A DNA stretch of 64,000 bases, taken from positions 1,224,001 through 1,288,000 of the forward strand of contig WPIO01000010.1 in assembly GCA_009760855.2 (NCBI GenBank), given 5' to 3'. Under the pieces are notes generated by a model. That model saw only the letters and a list, made by a program, of their open reading frames with translations, was not told the origin of the DNA and did no database searches. Shown piece by piece: positions 33,570 through 45,339 of this stretch (position 1 is its first letter; every line of letters begins with the position of its first letter). The stretch comes from Cristatella mucedo (taxonomy: Eukaryota > Bryozoa > Phylactolaemata > Cristatellidae). Position numbers and translations under genes: made by a program.

Positions 33570-34740
33570 CCTATAACCCTTCGAGTCCAAGACCAAGCCA
33601 CAAAAAGTGGTAGGTTGCGCAAAGATTGCAAAGGACGCTGGTTACCGCTGTTCGCGGTTGCATTTGGGTGTAGACGGAAGCCGACGAAGACGCCTCTTGT
33701 GTGCGCAGGCATGCGCGTCCAAGCTACATCCGGCCGCCTACGCTCGCTAAAGCTTAGCGTTCATCTGCACTGAAACTTCTAGGCAGCAGCAATCGCGCCG
33801 GCTGCACTTCGCTACCGAACCGCGTCAGAGGGGCCGAGCAGATGTTCGTCGGGCGCCCGAGGTCACGAGGGCCGGGGGGGCCACTTACCCCAGTCTCGCG
33901 GTGCAGATCGCCGCTTCTCCGACCCACGTTCAGCTATTTCCGGCCGACGCACGGCAAAGCGCTTGCCTTTAGTTAGCTCGTCGGCGCGTCGTCGCGAGAT
34001 TCGTCTCGCTGCATCCGCGGTGTCCTCAATATCTTAACGCACGGAGGAGACGCGGGCCGTAGCCGGCCGGCTACAGCGCTAGTGCTCAGCCAGCTTCAGC
34101 TTCAAGGAGCGCTAGTGTCTTAGGTTACCCAGACTTCCACTGGCCTTCCCATGCGACTTTTTATCCAGTCTCCCGCCTATCGATGACTAGCCTATTCAGA
34201 CGCGGTGTTTTTACGCGGGAGCCACCGTCCAGCGACGCGTGGAACCAATTGATGTAGTCTAATTGCTCGGATCGCGAATGGCGGCATTAGGCTGAGGAGG
34301 AGGTAAGAGCGCCGCAGTGGGCGGCGAATGAAAGCAAGCAGACGCTCTCCTAGACCAGCCGACCGGACGGCCGAGCAGGCGGAGAAAACTACGCCTTCGC
34401 AGAGAGCTGATGTGGCGGGGCCACAGACCGAGCCACACCGCAAGGTGAAGATGGAGTTCCGCCCCGGCCCCCCTCAGCCGACTAAGTCCCGTCGGTTAAG
34501 ACACTAGCGGCGAAACAGACGGGGGGGCTCAATCTTCGTGCTGCCGGTTGGTACAGCAGTAAGATACAAGGCTCAGCAAAGGGCGCTTGCACTTAAAGCA
34601 ACGGCGACTCGCTAAGCGCCCTGCAGCAGCAGCAGCAGTAGCCGCAACAGGCACGTGCAAGTAAAGTAACTACGCTCCGTGACCTATGGGAATCGCTGGA
34701 ACGCAGCCGGTCAGTGGCGAAGCCGCTTTCAGCGGTCGTA
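33570..34740. other. CpG-rich island
   Basis: Long GC- and CpG-rich block with short open frames on both strands, none supported. A (CAG)n-like run lies at 34624-34641. Confidence 0.4.
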
Positions 34741-35540
34741 AGCTAAAAATCAATTAGCCAATAAGAGGCTGAACTGACAAGCCCACCTGTAAAGCTCTCC
34801 GCAAGGCACAAAAAGAGCTGAACAAGCGAACTTCTTGCAAATGTTTCGAGGCACAATTTCAAGCGACTAACGCAGGTCCTATAATTGTGTGTGGACAACT
34901 CAGCTCTCTTTGGGGATTCAAATATTGCTGGTATTCTGCTATCAGTTAGGTCATTGCATTTTTCAATCCGACGCCACCAGCAGTAAGCTGTCAAGGTTGG
35001 GCAAGGGCTAGCTCAGTGCCCCCACGTCACTGTGTGAGGTAGCGTGCGTCTCGGCTCCGGTCTAGCTGCATGCGAACGCTGGGGTATGCACATCGCATCG
35101 AGCGACTGTCGCAGCTCGCTGTACGGATGCCTAAATCGAGCAGCAGAGCAGATTCGTCCGCTTGAGCTTTAACTTGAACATTGTCGGCTATAGGCTGCGA
35201 ATGGCTTGATAAGGCCAGCGCCGCCGCCGAAGCGTGAATCTAGCTAAATACTATGTCAATACCCGAGCCAGGGGCCAGTGAGAGGGGGCAGTGACTCGGC
35301 ACTTTATATTCTTTGCTACAATAAATCGAAGGCTCGCAGCAACTCTGTGTCTCTTTTCGCAGGAAGAAGCGGCCCGTCGGGGAGCCGCCTGCTGCAGATC
35401 TGAAGTGGGAAGCGGCAGCAACAGTTTAGAACGATCAGATGCTGCTGCTCAAGCACGCTTGAGCTCACGCACCGTCGTACGAGGGCATGATAGCCCAGGA
35501 GGTAAGATGCTCGCTCTTCCCAAATTAAATTTCGTGGTTA
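34741..35540. other. Unannotated spacer
   Basis: Mixed composition; no supported gene or repeat. Confidence 0.3.
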
Positions 35541-35547
35541 AATTCTG

Positions 35548-35632
35548 AAGCTGGCGATCTTGTATTGCCAACTGCAAGTGGTAGTCATAGCCGTTAAGAC
35601 TCTTCTGTCGCTAAATAAATGAGGCTGTTAAA
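35548..35632 (+). mobile_element. SINE-A 3' fragment
   Basis: GCTGGCGATCTTGTATTGCC, CTGCAAGTGGTAGTCATAGC and GACTCTTCTGTCGCTA match the SINE-A body, followed by AATAAATGAGGCTGTTAAATCAGG. The tRNA-like head is missing, consistent with 5' truncation. Confidence 0.7.
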
Positions 35633-35639
35633 TCAGGAA

Positions 35640-36195
35640 CATTTAATATCATTCTAGCTGTACCCACGATCAACGTAATGTAAAGCAAGACAATACTGGC
35701 ACAGGAAAAGTTTTGGTGATCACTAAGCAATGGACCTATTAATTTCTTAAATTAATAGCCTCATTCAAAGCAGAAGCGAGTGAGGATGGTCTAATTGCTT
35801 TGCATCTAGTTTTATTATGTAGTACTGTTTCGCAATGTTTGGCTACGTTAAGTTTGGCCTAATATATTTTCTTAATGCATAACGCTAGCATACTCGTAGC
35901 TGATGTATAGGAAAACTTTACCGGATGTCACCTAATGAAGGGCGTTGCCGGGATCTCGGTATCGGGCTAAATCTCAACCTCACGAGACTCGGTACTGCAA
36001 GGGCCTGCGCCGCGAGAGGCGGTGGCATGACAAGGAGAATGATGACTGGCGAACCCATCGCATACGTGTAGTGGATGAGACGAGGACTGTGTTTACGCAC
36101 GCGACGTAAGCGCTTGATCGAAAACACTGGTATTGTAGTCATCGGGTAGGCTGTTCCCAGAGCAACTACCGGAGCAACTACGTGAAGAGAGTGAG
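35640..36195. other. Unannotated spacer
   Basis: No gene or repeat is supported. Confidence 0.3.
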
Positions 36196-36204
36196 CTCAA
36201 AAGA

Positions 36205-36213
36205 GATGAGAGA

Positions 36214-36273
<60 letters not shown>

Positions 36274-36275
36274 AA
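36205..36275. repeat. (GA)n microsatellite
   Basis: About 60 bases of nearly pure GA. Confidence 0.97.
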
Positions 36276-36279
36276 AAGA

Positions 36280-37800
36280 AGATAGCATCTAAACAGGCCG
36301 GTGGATCGGCAGAAAGTATAATGGCGGCTATATAGCTGACTTAGTCACATGACCCTCGTGGCCCGTTTAGAAACCAATCCGCCCTGTCAGCGGATATGGC
36401 CAGGTTGCAGAGCTTCACATGCTGGGCGGGTGGTACGAGTCCGTTTGGGGGCGGAATAACTTGACGGTTATTCCATTCTTGCATTACAACATCAAGGACT
36501 ATCACCCAAATCCGATCAGAACAGCTCTGTGATTCCGCCTAAAACTTGATAATTCAAATATTAGTCATTTCATAGTTTTCTGTATTTCTAAGTTCAAAGT
36601 TCAAGACATTTGAGAAGCCTTTAGCTCCACGGCAAATTCGCGTCACCCGGAAGCCTTTCTCGACCTATAAAGGTACTTGCAGCCCTATTCAGAGACCCTG
36701 AGGTATGGTAATTGTGAATAGACGCCGCTCGACAGGCCTCTTCAAAATTGTAGACATATAAATACCGCTGTACCCAATCGAAAAATATGATCATGCTAAA
36801 AAATAACTCACACTTATCCGAAAGCCTACTACGAGCATGCGCATAGAAGGCGCTCTGACCGCTCTAACGGCCGTCTAAAGCAATATAATTACGAGTGGGT
36901 GCCCACCTCTCGAGAAACACGTCGAGCCAGCTTCTAGTGCCACTGCGTACACTCGCGGTAGGAGCTTCGATCGAACCACCGCCGTAAGCATTTCGTAAAC
37001 TCCTAAAATGCAGTACTTTTCAATAATTTATACTTTAGTAAAGGAGATCTTAAGCCGGATACCGTGCTCCCTAGGAACCATGACGGGAGGCATTATATAG
37101 GAGCTGCCGAGCGAGCTGCTTTGGAAAGTACAGCCCCATTGTATAAAATGTGGCTGCTTGATCGGCTGAAATTTCCCTTTTTGCTGTTGCAAAATGTTCA
37201 ATAGTTTTTCTGATTTGACCTCTCTACGGCCCGCTGCTAGAGTACTCGGGGAGCGACATGACGACATCGACGGACGATGTGCGCCGGATTAACTTGGCCG
37301 AGTTAACTAGCTATTCCTTAAGGATAGAATAACTCCAAGAGATCGAATTTCGGAATGTAGATTCCAATTTCAGTCTCCGTGCTCAAGTTTGACTCATTGG
37401 ATGGGCTTTTCATCATCATCTAGACAAAAATATTCTTCAACAGAATTTCGAGAAAGTCTGAATAGTCGAAAGCCAGCGAATGAGTTGCCTGTGAATCTTT
37501 TCACAAGCCTTTCAATTCACATTTCAATTCAAAATTTTCATAATTTCATGTTTCACATTTCAATTCACAAGTATGTGAATCTTTGAACTGACGATGCGTA
37601 AAAAGAAACATGGCGGTGCTCCCGCATGGGCAGAGCCTGAAGCTGCACCGAAAATGCTGCCTGCCTGGTATGCAGCTTGAGTAAAGCCGCCGTCATTAAA
37701 AGATTACGGTAGACTCGCTGCGCAGGAATAGCAGCCAGAACAAATCGCCTGAAGCTGAGCGCCAATGAGGCACTGCGAAATAATGCTCTTTATCTACTGC
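36280..37800. other. Unannotated spacer
   Basis: Mixed DNA. TTTCAATTCACA is repeated irregularly at 37509-37570. No gene is supported. Confidence 0.3.
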
Positions 37801-37802
37801 AT

Positions 37803-37948
37803 TGAGAGAGACAGAGAAAGAGAGAGAGAGAGACAGAGAGAGACAGAGAGAGACAGAGAAAGAGAGAGACAGAGAGAGGGAGAGAGACAGAGAGACAGAG
37901 AGACAGAGAGAGAGAGAGAGACAGAGAGACAGAGAGAGACAGAGAGAC

Positions 37949-37987
<39 letters not shown>

Positions 37988-38354
37988 CAGAGAGACAGAG
38001 AGACAGAGAGACAGAGAGACAGAGAGACAGAGAGACAGAGAGACAGAGAGACAGAGAGACAGAGAGACAGAGAGACAGAGACAGAGAGACAGAGAGACAG
38101 AGAGACAGAGAGACAGAGAGACAGAGAGACAGAGAGACAGAGAGACAGAGAGAGAGACAGAGAGACAGAGAGACAGAGAGACAGAGAGACAGAGAGACAG
38201 AGAGACAGAGAGACAGAGAGAGAGAGAGACAGAGACAGACAGAGAGAGACAGAGACAGAGACAGAGACAGAGACAGAGACAGAGACAGAGACAGAGACAG
38301 ACAAAGACAGAGAGAGAGACAGAGAAAGAGACAGAGAAAGAGACAGAGAGAGAG
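37803..38354. repeat. (GACAGA/GAGACA)n satellite-like array, 0.55 kb
   Basis: A 550-base array of GAGA and GACA words. The central part (37980-38215) is a regular 8-mer (GAGACAGA), and 38255-38300 is a pure 6-mer (GACAGA). All six frames are open and give Arg/Glu/Asp or Ser/Leu/Cys repeats; these are artefacts. Confidence 0.97.
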
Positions 38355-38359
38355 CATTG

Positions 38360-40020
38360 CTTGCTCTCCTTTTTGGGCGAGCTTTATGCTTCGCGAAGAG
38401 CCGCCACGCTCGGAAGTCTCTTCAGACCCGCCATAAAAGTACTCGCGTCCAGCGGTGGCGACAGGGGCTGGACACCACCATTGCCCCGCCCCCTGTAGCT
38501 GAGCAGCTCCCTATTCGCGACGGTAGCGACCGTCAACAGCGACCAAGTTACGTCCTTCATCTCCACACGATGAGCAGTGCGTGTCGAATAAAAGCTTCGA
38601 ATCCAAGATAGAATTGTACACCACCATTGCAGGCCTTGCTCCCTTACGTGTACCTTTTGCGAGTCTTGTACATCCCGCAGCGATGCAAGCCCTAGTTCCG
38701 CCTCTCTGTGCGCTCCACAATTAAAAGACCTTGGAAGGCGCACGCCTTCGGCTCTTCTCTTGGGACGCCTCTTTTTAGGCAAAGTTTATCTAAAAGGAAT
38801 TGACCTTCACCGGAGCTCTAAAAGGATGCCCAGCCTAGTAAAGATAACGATAGCCGTACCGGAAACCGAACCTGAGATTCGACGCCGACAATGCACCGAC
38901 TGCGCACCACGCTAGAATGCCGTCGGCGACACCGATGAAAACATGATGGATTCTCCGTGGAGAAATGCCTCAAATCCGCACGCCGGAAAGGCGCGCTGTC
39001 AAACAGGACTTTTAAACCACTCGCTTAGATTATTAGTCTATAATCTATAACCTACAACCTATTAGTCTCTCCGTTAAAGCTCAGCAGCCAGCCAGGAAGA
39101 GTTATCGGGCCTCTAACAGGGTCCACGGGCAAACGTTTGGGAAATGGGGGAATCAAGCCTCTCCAATTTCGTCCGGAGCAGCCAAGCCCCGCCCCTTCAG
39201 CCAGACCCGCGGCGGCTGTAGAACTATCGCCGCCTCTTTCCTTGCGTCCTGGAGCCGAATACCCCGGCAGAGAGTAACGAACGAGCTCTTTTTTTAACGA
39301 CCGCGAGTACCGCCGAAAAAAACTCAGCGAAAATCTGAGCTGCGAGCATTTAGCTTCACCAAGCAGAACGCCCGGAAGTACTTCTCGGCGGCAAGTTAAA
39401 TGGCTTCGAGCTCTTTCCGGCTTGGCTGCGGGGTGCTCGTTAGGATGCGGCTGGCTATTGCGGCCGGAGCGACGCGGCCGAGACTCGCTACCTCACCTTG
39501 GGCCGCTCGCTACTGTTAGCACATGAGGGTCACGACCAGCTCGCTCGATGTAAAAGCGGTTGGTTACGCGACGCCATTTAAGCCAAGAAAAAACTCATTG
39601 TCTTGAGAGGGCTCCAGAAATTCCTGGCCCAATCTTAAACGACTGACTGCGGAATGGTGCGGCTCACGCAGGTCCCTCCCTCCCGCGTTGTACTTCGTCT
39701 CTGTAGCTTTTTGGCTCCCCGCTCTGCGCGCGTCTTGCACGCCCTGAAGCAGTAAGCCAACGGCCGGCCGCCTGGCGAGCGACGTTGGCCTTTACCTCCA
39801 GCTAAAATGTGGCAGGCAATCTTCCCTGCAAAGGTTCACCGCCCGGACAAGCCAATTAGCTCATTTCGCAGAAACTTGCCTGCCGTGCGTTAGCCGGAAG
39901 CTACGCGCCTAATTTGCGCTCGCACTGATTCTCTCCAGACCTCCTCTCGTAGTAGCTGTTAACTCACGGTTGAAGAGCGCGAAACGACGGCAGGCTTATT
40001 TCGCACGAAGGAATTAAAAG
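38360..40020. other. GC-rich spacer
   Basis: CpG-containing DNA with shadow ORFs on both strands and no supported gene. Confidence 0.3.
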
Positions 40021-40039
40021 TGTACCTTCCTGGATAATA

Positions 40040-40180
40040 CAAATGTTAAATAAACACAAATAATAAATAAATACAAATAATAATAAAATAATACATAAAT
40101 AATACATATTTTACATATAAACTAGTATTCCTTATACATAGTATATAAATGTATAAGTTTATGTAAGTGTATAATAAAAG
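40040..40180. repeat. A/T-rich low-complexity tract
   Basis: AAATAATAAATACAAATAATAAT-type sequence. The phrase GTGTACCTTCCTGGA at 40020 recurs as CGTACCTTCCTGGAG at about 40181, so the tract is flanked by a direct repeat of about 13 bases. Confidence 0.7.
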
Positions 40181-40184
40181 CGTA

Positions 40185-40940
40185 CCTTCCTGGAGAAACG
40201 TGCAGAGGCTGCACGCCTCGGGCAGGCCACCCAGGCTCCGGATCTTTGGCCCAGCCCCCTTACTCAAACTTAAATTGCTCGTCCTTGAAAAGCACGACGC
40301 TGCTGGGCGGCAAAGGCTGACAGCCACGGTGACCCACCTCACATGAATTGCTTAAATTCTCTCTAAAAATACGACCGCTCCAAGCCTGTTCAAGAAATGC
40401 AGCCCTGGCGAAACCGAATGACGATCGCCATGGGGTTTTCACCGAAAGCGCATGGCCTTGGCGTCCCTTGAATCCGAATCTAGATAGGATTTGGTAGCCT
40501 CCTTCGTGGGTCGTCTTAGAGAGCGCCCCCCCCCCCCGCGTCACGAGCCACGCGTTTCCCGGCGCAAGCTCCGAAAGCTGCATGCTAACCTGTCGCGAAA
40601 TCGCCTCGCTGCGAGCGAGCCCTGCGCTCTGGCAGCGAGATGATACCGGCAGGCGCTACCTGACAGCGCGAGGAGGCCAACAGGATCCCGTCGGCGCTGT
40701 TGCTGTGCGTCGCTAGGAGTCACGTATTCCTGGTTCCTGGCTCAGGAATCCTGGCTTCCCACGGAGTCTACCTGACAGCGCCGATTTCAAATAGTTCGGA
40801 AAATAACTTGAGTACTCACTTGCTATTCCACCTACTCAGGCACGGTCGGCAGCACTCGTGAAGGGCTCAGCCTTAAGCACTCATTGCCACATTGCAAATC
40901 TGAGACGCTAGCCCAACCGCAGTAGGCTGCAGCATTCCGC
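40185..40940. other. GC-rich spacer with poly(C)
   Basis: Contains a C12 run at 40526-40537. Would be intronic if the first exon at 40954-41059 is real. No other gene is supported. Confidence 0.3.
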
Positions 40941-40953
40941 CGAAAAGTCTTAC

Positions 40954-41059
40954 AGCTGGACCCGGGCTGGGTTCGGTTCGCTGGGACTTTGCTGGCTTCG
41001 TTCGCTGGCTGTGATTTGATAGGGGTCGCCGGCTTGGCCAGGGTCTGATCTGTCTTCAT
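40954..41059 (-). CDS. Candidate first coding exon, unrecognised
   Basis: The minus strand has CTGGCCATGA, a fair start context, followed by MKTDQTLAKPATPIKSQPAN and EASKVPANRTQPGSS, then a GTAAGA donor at 40953-40948. The exon is 106 nt and would end in phase 1. The product is Pro/Ala/Lys/Gln-rich and predicted to be disordered, as at many protein N-termini. It lies in CpG-rich DNA. No downstream exon could be identified. Confidence 0.3.
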
Positions 41060-41301
41060 GGCCAGATTGCGGTGACGAGAGGTCGCCGGGGCTCGTGGGT
41101 AACCGAAGTTGACCGTCTAAGTCGAGGTGTTGGACGCTCCTGGTCTCGCCGAGTTATGCATCTGGATGGGTGCAGGCGTGCTTCGGCGATTCGGCCAGGC
41201 ACGAAAGGTAACGAGTGCCCAAGGCCCGAGCGGAGCTGGATAGCACGCTCATTGTTGTGGCTGGCTTGTTTATTCCGCGTTCCCCTTGCAGCATGTTCGT
41301 G

Positions 41302-41311
41302 CCCCCCCCCC
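41302..41311. repeat. Poly(C) run, 10 nt
   Basis: Ten consecutive C in CpG-rich DNA. Confidence 0.95.
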
Positions 41312-41344
41312 GGTGAGCTGGCATCTTTCGGCAGAATCTTGCTA

Positions 41345-41855
41345 CTGTGGTAGACGTTGACTACGACTAAGACTACGACTACGATCTAAGCAGTTACTCA
41401 GCTCGCCGGATCTTCGACGGCGTACGCTCGCTCTTGGAACGGAGTCGGTACAAAGGCCGGACTGTGGAAGCCGACTGAACAACCGATACGTTTGTTCGCA
41501 CTAGCGGTGTCATCTTGCTCCCCTATCGTTTACATTGTGTAATGTTGGGTCCGCTGTACCGCGACAGCAGACCAGTCGGACGAAAGCCGCCGGGGCGAGA
41601 ACAGCCGACCCAGCTGGCAGCAGCTGCTTTCAAGCCAGCGTGCTGGCCGTGCGGCCCGGTTCCGGGTTTCCTTAATAAACGGCATCTGCCTGAGCCGTCT
41701 TGACGTGTGATCCTCGATCTTGATCTGTGCGCGAATGCCCGCGAGAAAACTTAACATTTAGTATCCTCCCTGCAGACTTGCTCAGTTCCCCTGCTGTTGT
41801 CGGCGCATGCGATATTATAAAGAGGTTTAACCAGACGACGCTAGTCTTACCCGAG
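41345..41855 (+). mobile_element. LTR-like fragment related to the 53.3 kb solo LTR
   Basis: TACTCAGCTCGCCGGATCTT, GACTGTGGAAGCCGACTGA, CGTTTGTTCGCACTAGCGGT and CCCCTATCGTTTACATTGTG (to about 41545) parallel 53520-53665 of the solo LTR. After an unrelated stretch, GCGCATGCGATATTATAAAG at 41802 parallels the TATA-box region near 53720-53737. The intervening 250 bases, which include an AATAAA at about 41673, look like an insertion or diverged LTR sequence. Termini are not defined. Confidence 0.5.
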
Positions 41856-41859
41856 CTCG

Positions 41860-43540
41860 CCGGCATGGCGAGCGGCGCTGTGGCCCAAACACGGCGGGCC
41901 TTGGCGGGAAATGGCATATGAACCCTGGATTTCGGCTAAACAGCAATAGGAGGTATGAAAGACATCTGCCGGAAGAGAGGCGTTGCCTAAAGCGATCACC
42001 GACAGCTTAAGGCGCTCGCCACTCTGCAAAGCACGAGGCATTTCTCTTGCCTAAATACAAGAGCGTCGCATGCATCGTTGGAAGATAGCCAGTGATTAGC
42101 AAAAGTAGCCTGAGAGGACGGTGTGATTGAGTCGTCTCGGCCTCTACGGCAAGCGTCAATGGTAACTAGGATTTTGCACCTCTTGCATACAGCTACAAAC
42201 TATTGCAATAGTGAAAGTTGAAGTGGCTAGTTCGAGGCGATTATCTGCAGCCGCAGCAGCAGTGTGCCAAGCAGAGCGAATCATTCGTAGGTTCGACCGG
42301 CCCGAAGTCACGTGCCCGCCGCAGGAAACGAACCGATAGTGGCACATTTGTGCACCGCTGTTTCGTACAGCAAAGAAATGGACTAGTCAGCACGATTACC
42401 GCCGACAAAAGAGAAGCAGCACAGAGCACGGACGGACCTGCAGCCACGTGCATCTTGCGTCCCTTCAGCACAGCTCCGCCCTCCGCTTGCGATGGCCTGC
42501 CTGAACAGCGGCTGCCCTGCAAAGTCCGAATATGTAGCCTGTGATCGTTGCCATGTGTCTCGCTAGTCGTGCTTGAGAGAGATAGAGAGAGGGAGGGACA
42601 AGCTCTTAAGATTTAGGATGGCCAGCTCGTGAGAAAACGTCAGTCAGACTTTAATAATTTAATTTTTTTAAATATTAGCGGCAGTATTCCAGAAAAGAAA
42701 AAGTGCAGCTACACTATCTATCTATACATAAAATGTCATTTTGTGCAGCTCCGCTGCTGCAGAACGACACACCCGGCAGTCGACATATAAGGTCACCGTA
42801 TCTAAAGCGAGGCGCAAGTGATCCCAATAAGCTGAAAGCTCGAAATTCATCCATTTAATCTAATCGCATTTAATCGAATTTTCTGCAATCGGCGTATACT
42901 TTATATTCTTGACATTTGTCTCTAATGCAGTCACCTGAGACATTACTGTCAAATCTCATCGCGATTTTTTCGTTAACTTCATTAAACTGAATTAGTTTCC
43001 GGAGTGCTTCCTCACTTTTAGTTCGTCATAGCACCCCATGTTTCAACTAATCAGATCTTGAGACACTCATTATTGTTTCCACTAATTTTAATTTTTGAAA
43101 TGCTGTGCGATACGTAGGCTTAGCTATGAAATTGCAAGACTTTATTATCTTTTGGTAGCATTTGACTAAGGGTATGAGCTCGTACCAAGGTTTGAAAGTG
43201 CTGTTGATAAAAAACAATCTTCACTCTGAACTGTTTCTGAATGTGATCTGCTTAAATCACGAGCACAAACCATTAAAGACTGCCATAAAAAAATCTTCGT
43301 GAATTTGCAAAGATTTCCGAAAATACTATTGTTTAAATCAGAAGGCATTAACATCGACGAAGGGGAACGCGCACAAAAAACTCGACGGACTCAAAAGGCT
43401 TACGTCACCAGATGGAAAAGCTTAACTAAGTTCTTGCTAGTTTTCTCTGCATATTCATGTTGCAGCTTAGTAATGGCATCTTCTAAGCTAAGTGCTGCCG
43501 CTAAATCTTGGAGCAAGTAAAAGATAAACTACAGAATGAA
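41860..43540. other. Unannotated spacer
   Basis: Mixed composition, AT-rich after about 42640. No supported gene or repeat. Confidence 0.3.
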
Positions 43541-43544
43541 CCCT

Positions 43545-43917
43545 GCGCCACCTCTAAGACATGAGTCCCATAAGCCTGGAACTCCCGACCTGCGTCAGAA
43601 AATCCCCTGACCTGACCACATTTAAAAGGAACTTAAAAACACACCTATTTAGGACAGCATTTAGTGGGTCCCTGTGATTCGTCCTTCACGTGCTTGTGCG
43701 TGCTGACACTGTGCACGCTGCCACTAACCACATTTGCATGCCGACCCTGTGCATGTCACCCCTAACCATGTAATTCATCTTGTTTGTTTTTCAAGCATGA
43801 TTTTACTTACCATTCAATTGTGTTTCCCTTTGCAGCAAATGTAAAGTGCCTAGAAAGAGATTTAGTTCTCTGAGGGCGCTTTATCAAGTACATTATTATT
43901 AATATTATTATTATTAA
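43545..43917 (+). mobile_element. LINE-A 3' end
   Basis: CCATAAGCCTGGAACTCCCG opens a decayed frame of the terminal [19 protein letters not shown] and LKTHLFRTAF motif, then the stop, the GACACTGTGCACG 3' UTR words, AGAGATTTAGTTCTCTGAGGGC and an ATT tail at 43890-43915. The copy is heavily 5'-truncated but close to the copies at 11.2 and 25.9 kb. Confidence 0.88.
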
Positions 43918-45236
43918 GCTTCTATTATGTTGTGCAAGTGAATACTGTCGATACCGGTTCCTCAGTTTCGCCTTGAAGGTTCCAGTTTCTTAAAGGGTAA
44001 GCGTGCGCTGTTTTACTTTGTCCAGAACCTAATTCAATATAATGCATATTTCATTTACTTTTGAAGGTAAACGTGCATAAAATCAATGAGCCAAGCCTGG
44101 CAATACGTCAAGGCAAAGGCATATAAATTTGGATTGCTCTAGCCCTGTTAAAAACACAGCTTTTGCGTTACTGCATAGACAACGAAATGCATTGCCAGAA
44201 ACAATATTAAAGGACCACAAGTAAATGGCTCACTTACTTACAGAGTAAACCCGACTAAAGGGCAGTTCATCCGTAAAAGCTGGCCGGGAATATGTGCGTA
44301 TTTCCAGTGAATGACATGAGCCATTAAATTTGTTGCACTTCGCGATCTCTAGCAAGAATGAGGAGCATCTTGACTAGATAGTGCATCTATAGATAGCTGC
44401 GAGCAGCTTATTGATGCAGAGGCACATTATGCAAAGGCAGCTGTCACCTAGGTTAAGCTTTGATGCACCTCTCGTCAGCTGACTGTCTCCATCGCTGGAG
44501 CTTGCACATTTCATTCGGCCATGCTAGCTTAATGATTTCGTATTAAGGAGTTTTCTGGATAGCAGCAAACCTGAGAGTAGAAGAAAACCGAGGAGCCGGG
44601 ATTTGCGACCGAGGAGGCTAATCGCTCCTCCTTCAAACGCGGCCGTCGAGTCATTAGAGAGCTGCTGCTGATTGTATGTCAAGAGGCAAGGCGCGTGCTA
44701 CGGTGCTCCTTTGCAGGCCCAAGGTAGCCCGAGTTATGACAAGTAAAATTGGTGGTTGAGCGGCTGAATGTGCCAGAGAAAGATTGATAAGAGGTCAGCC
44801 ATCGATTCATAGGGATGTAGCATTGCTGTGCCGTCTGCGCATGAAGCCGAATGATCTGCAATAAGACTAGCCGCTGGAAATCAAGCTGATCATTGGCCAC
44901 GGAACCAATAAGGACATCGCATTTATATGCAAATAACCAGCATTCCTGAAAATTGCAGACTATTGTAGGTGCTGCACTCTTGCGTGTGAAATATTCCTCT
45001 GAGTAACAAGTGAGCTGTCAGAGGCAATGGATGGAATTAATTACTCTCGTTTCTTCAAAAGCAAATGCCAACGGGTTGATAGGGTGCAAAGAATATACTG
45101 TGATTGCGGAATGAATGATTAAACTTAAGGTCGGATACTGTCAGGATTCTGGAAATAAATGCTGATAAGTGTGACGTTCTCTGCTGACGGACATATTCCT
45201 TGTTTAAAGAGCACCGTCGCCTAACGTCATCGTCGG

Positions 45237-45269
45237 TTCGGGTAAGTGATGTGGCATCACTTACCCGAA
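45237..45269. repeat. Perfect 15-bp inverted repeat, 3-nt loop
   Basis: TTCGGGTAAGTGATG, loop TGG, then the exact reverse complement. The matching place in unit B (47867) has TTCGGGCAAGTGAAACC and no hairpin. Confidence 0.92.
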
Positions 45270-45339
45270 TTTGCATTCGCTGAGGACATCGCTGATGTCC
45301 GCAGCAAATTGCCAGCTCTTGGAACTCAAACCTTGGATA

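Noticed and set aside
37765-38611. Long Arg/Glu-rich ORFs up to 269 codons
   Set aside because: All frames are open because the GACAGA array has no stops; the translations are pure repeat.
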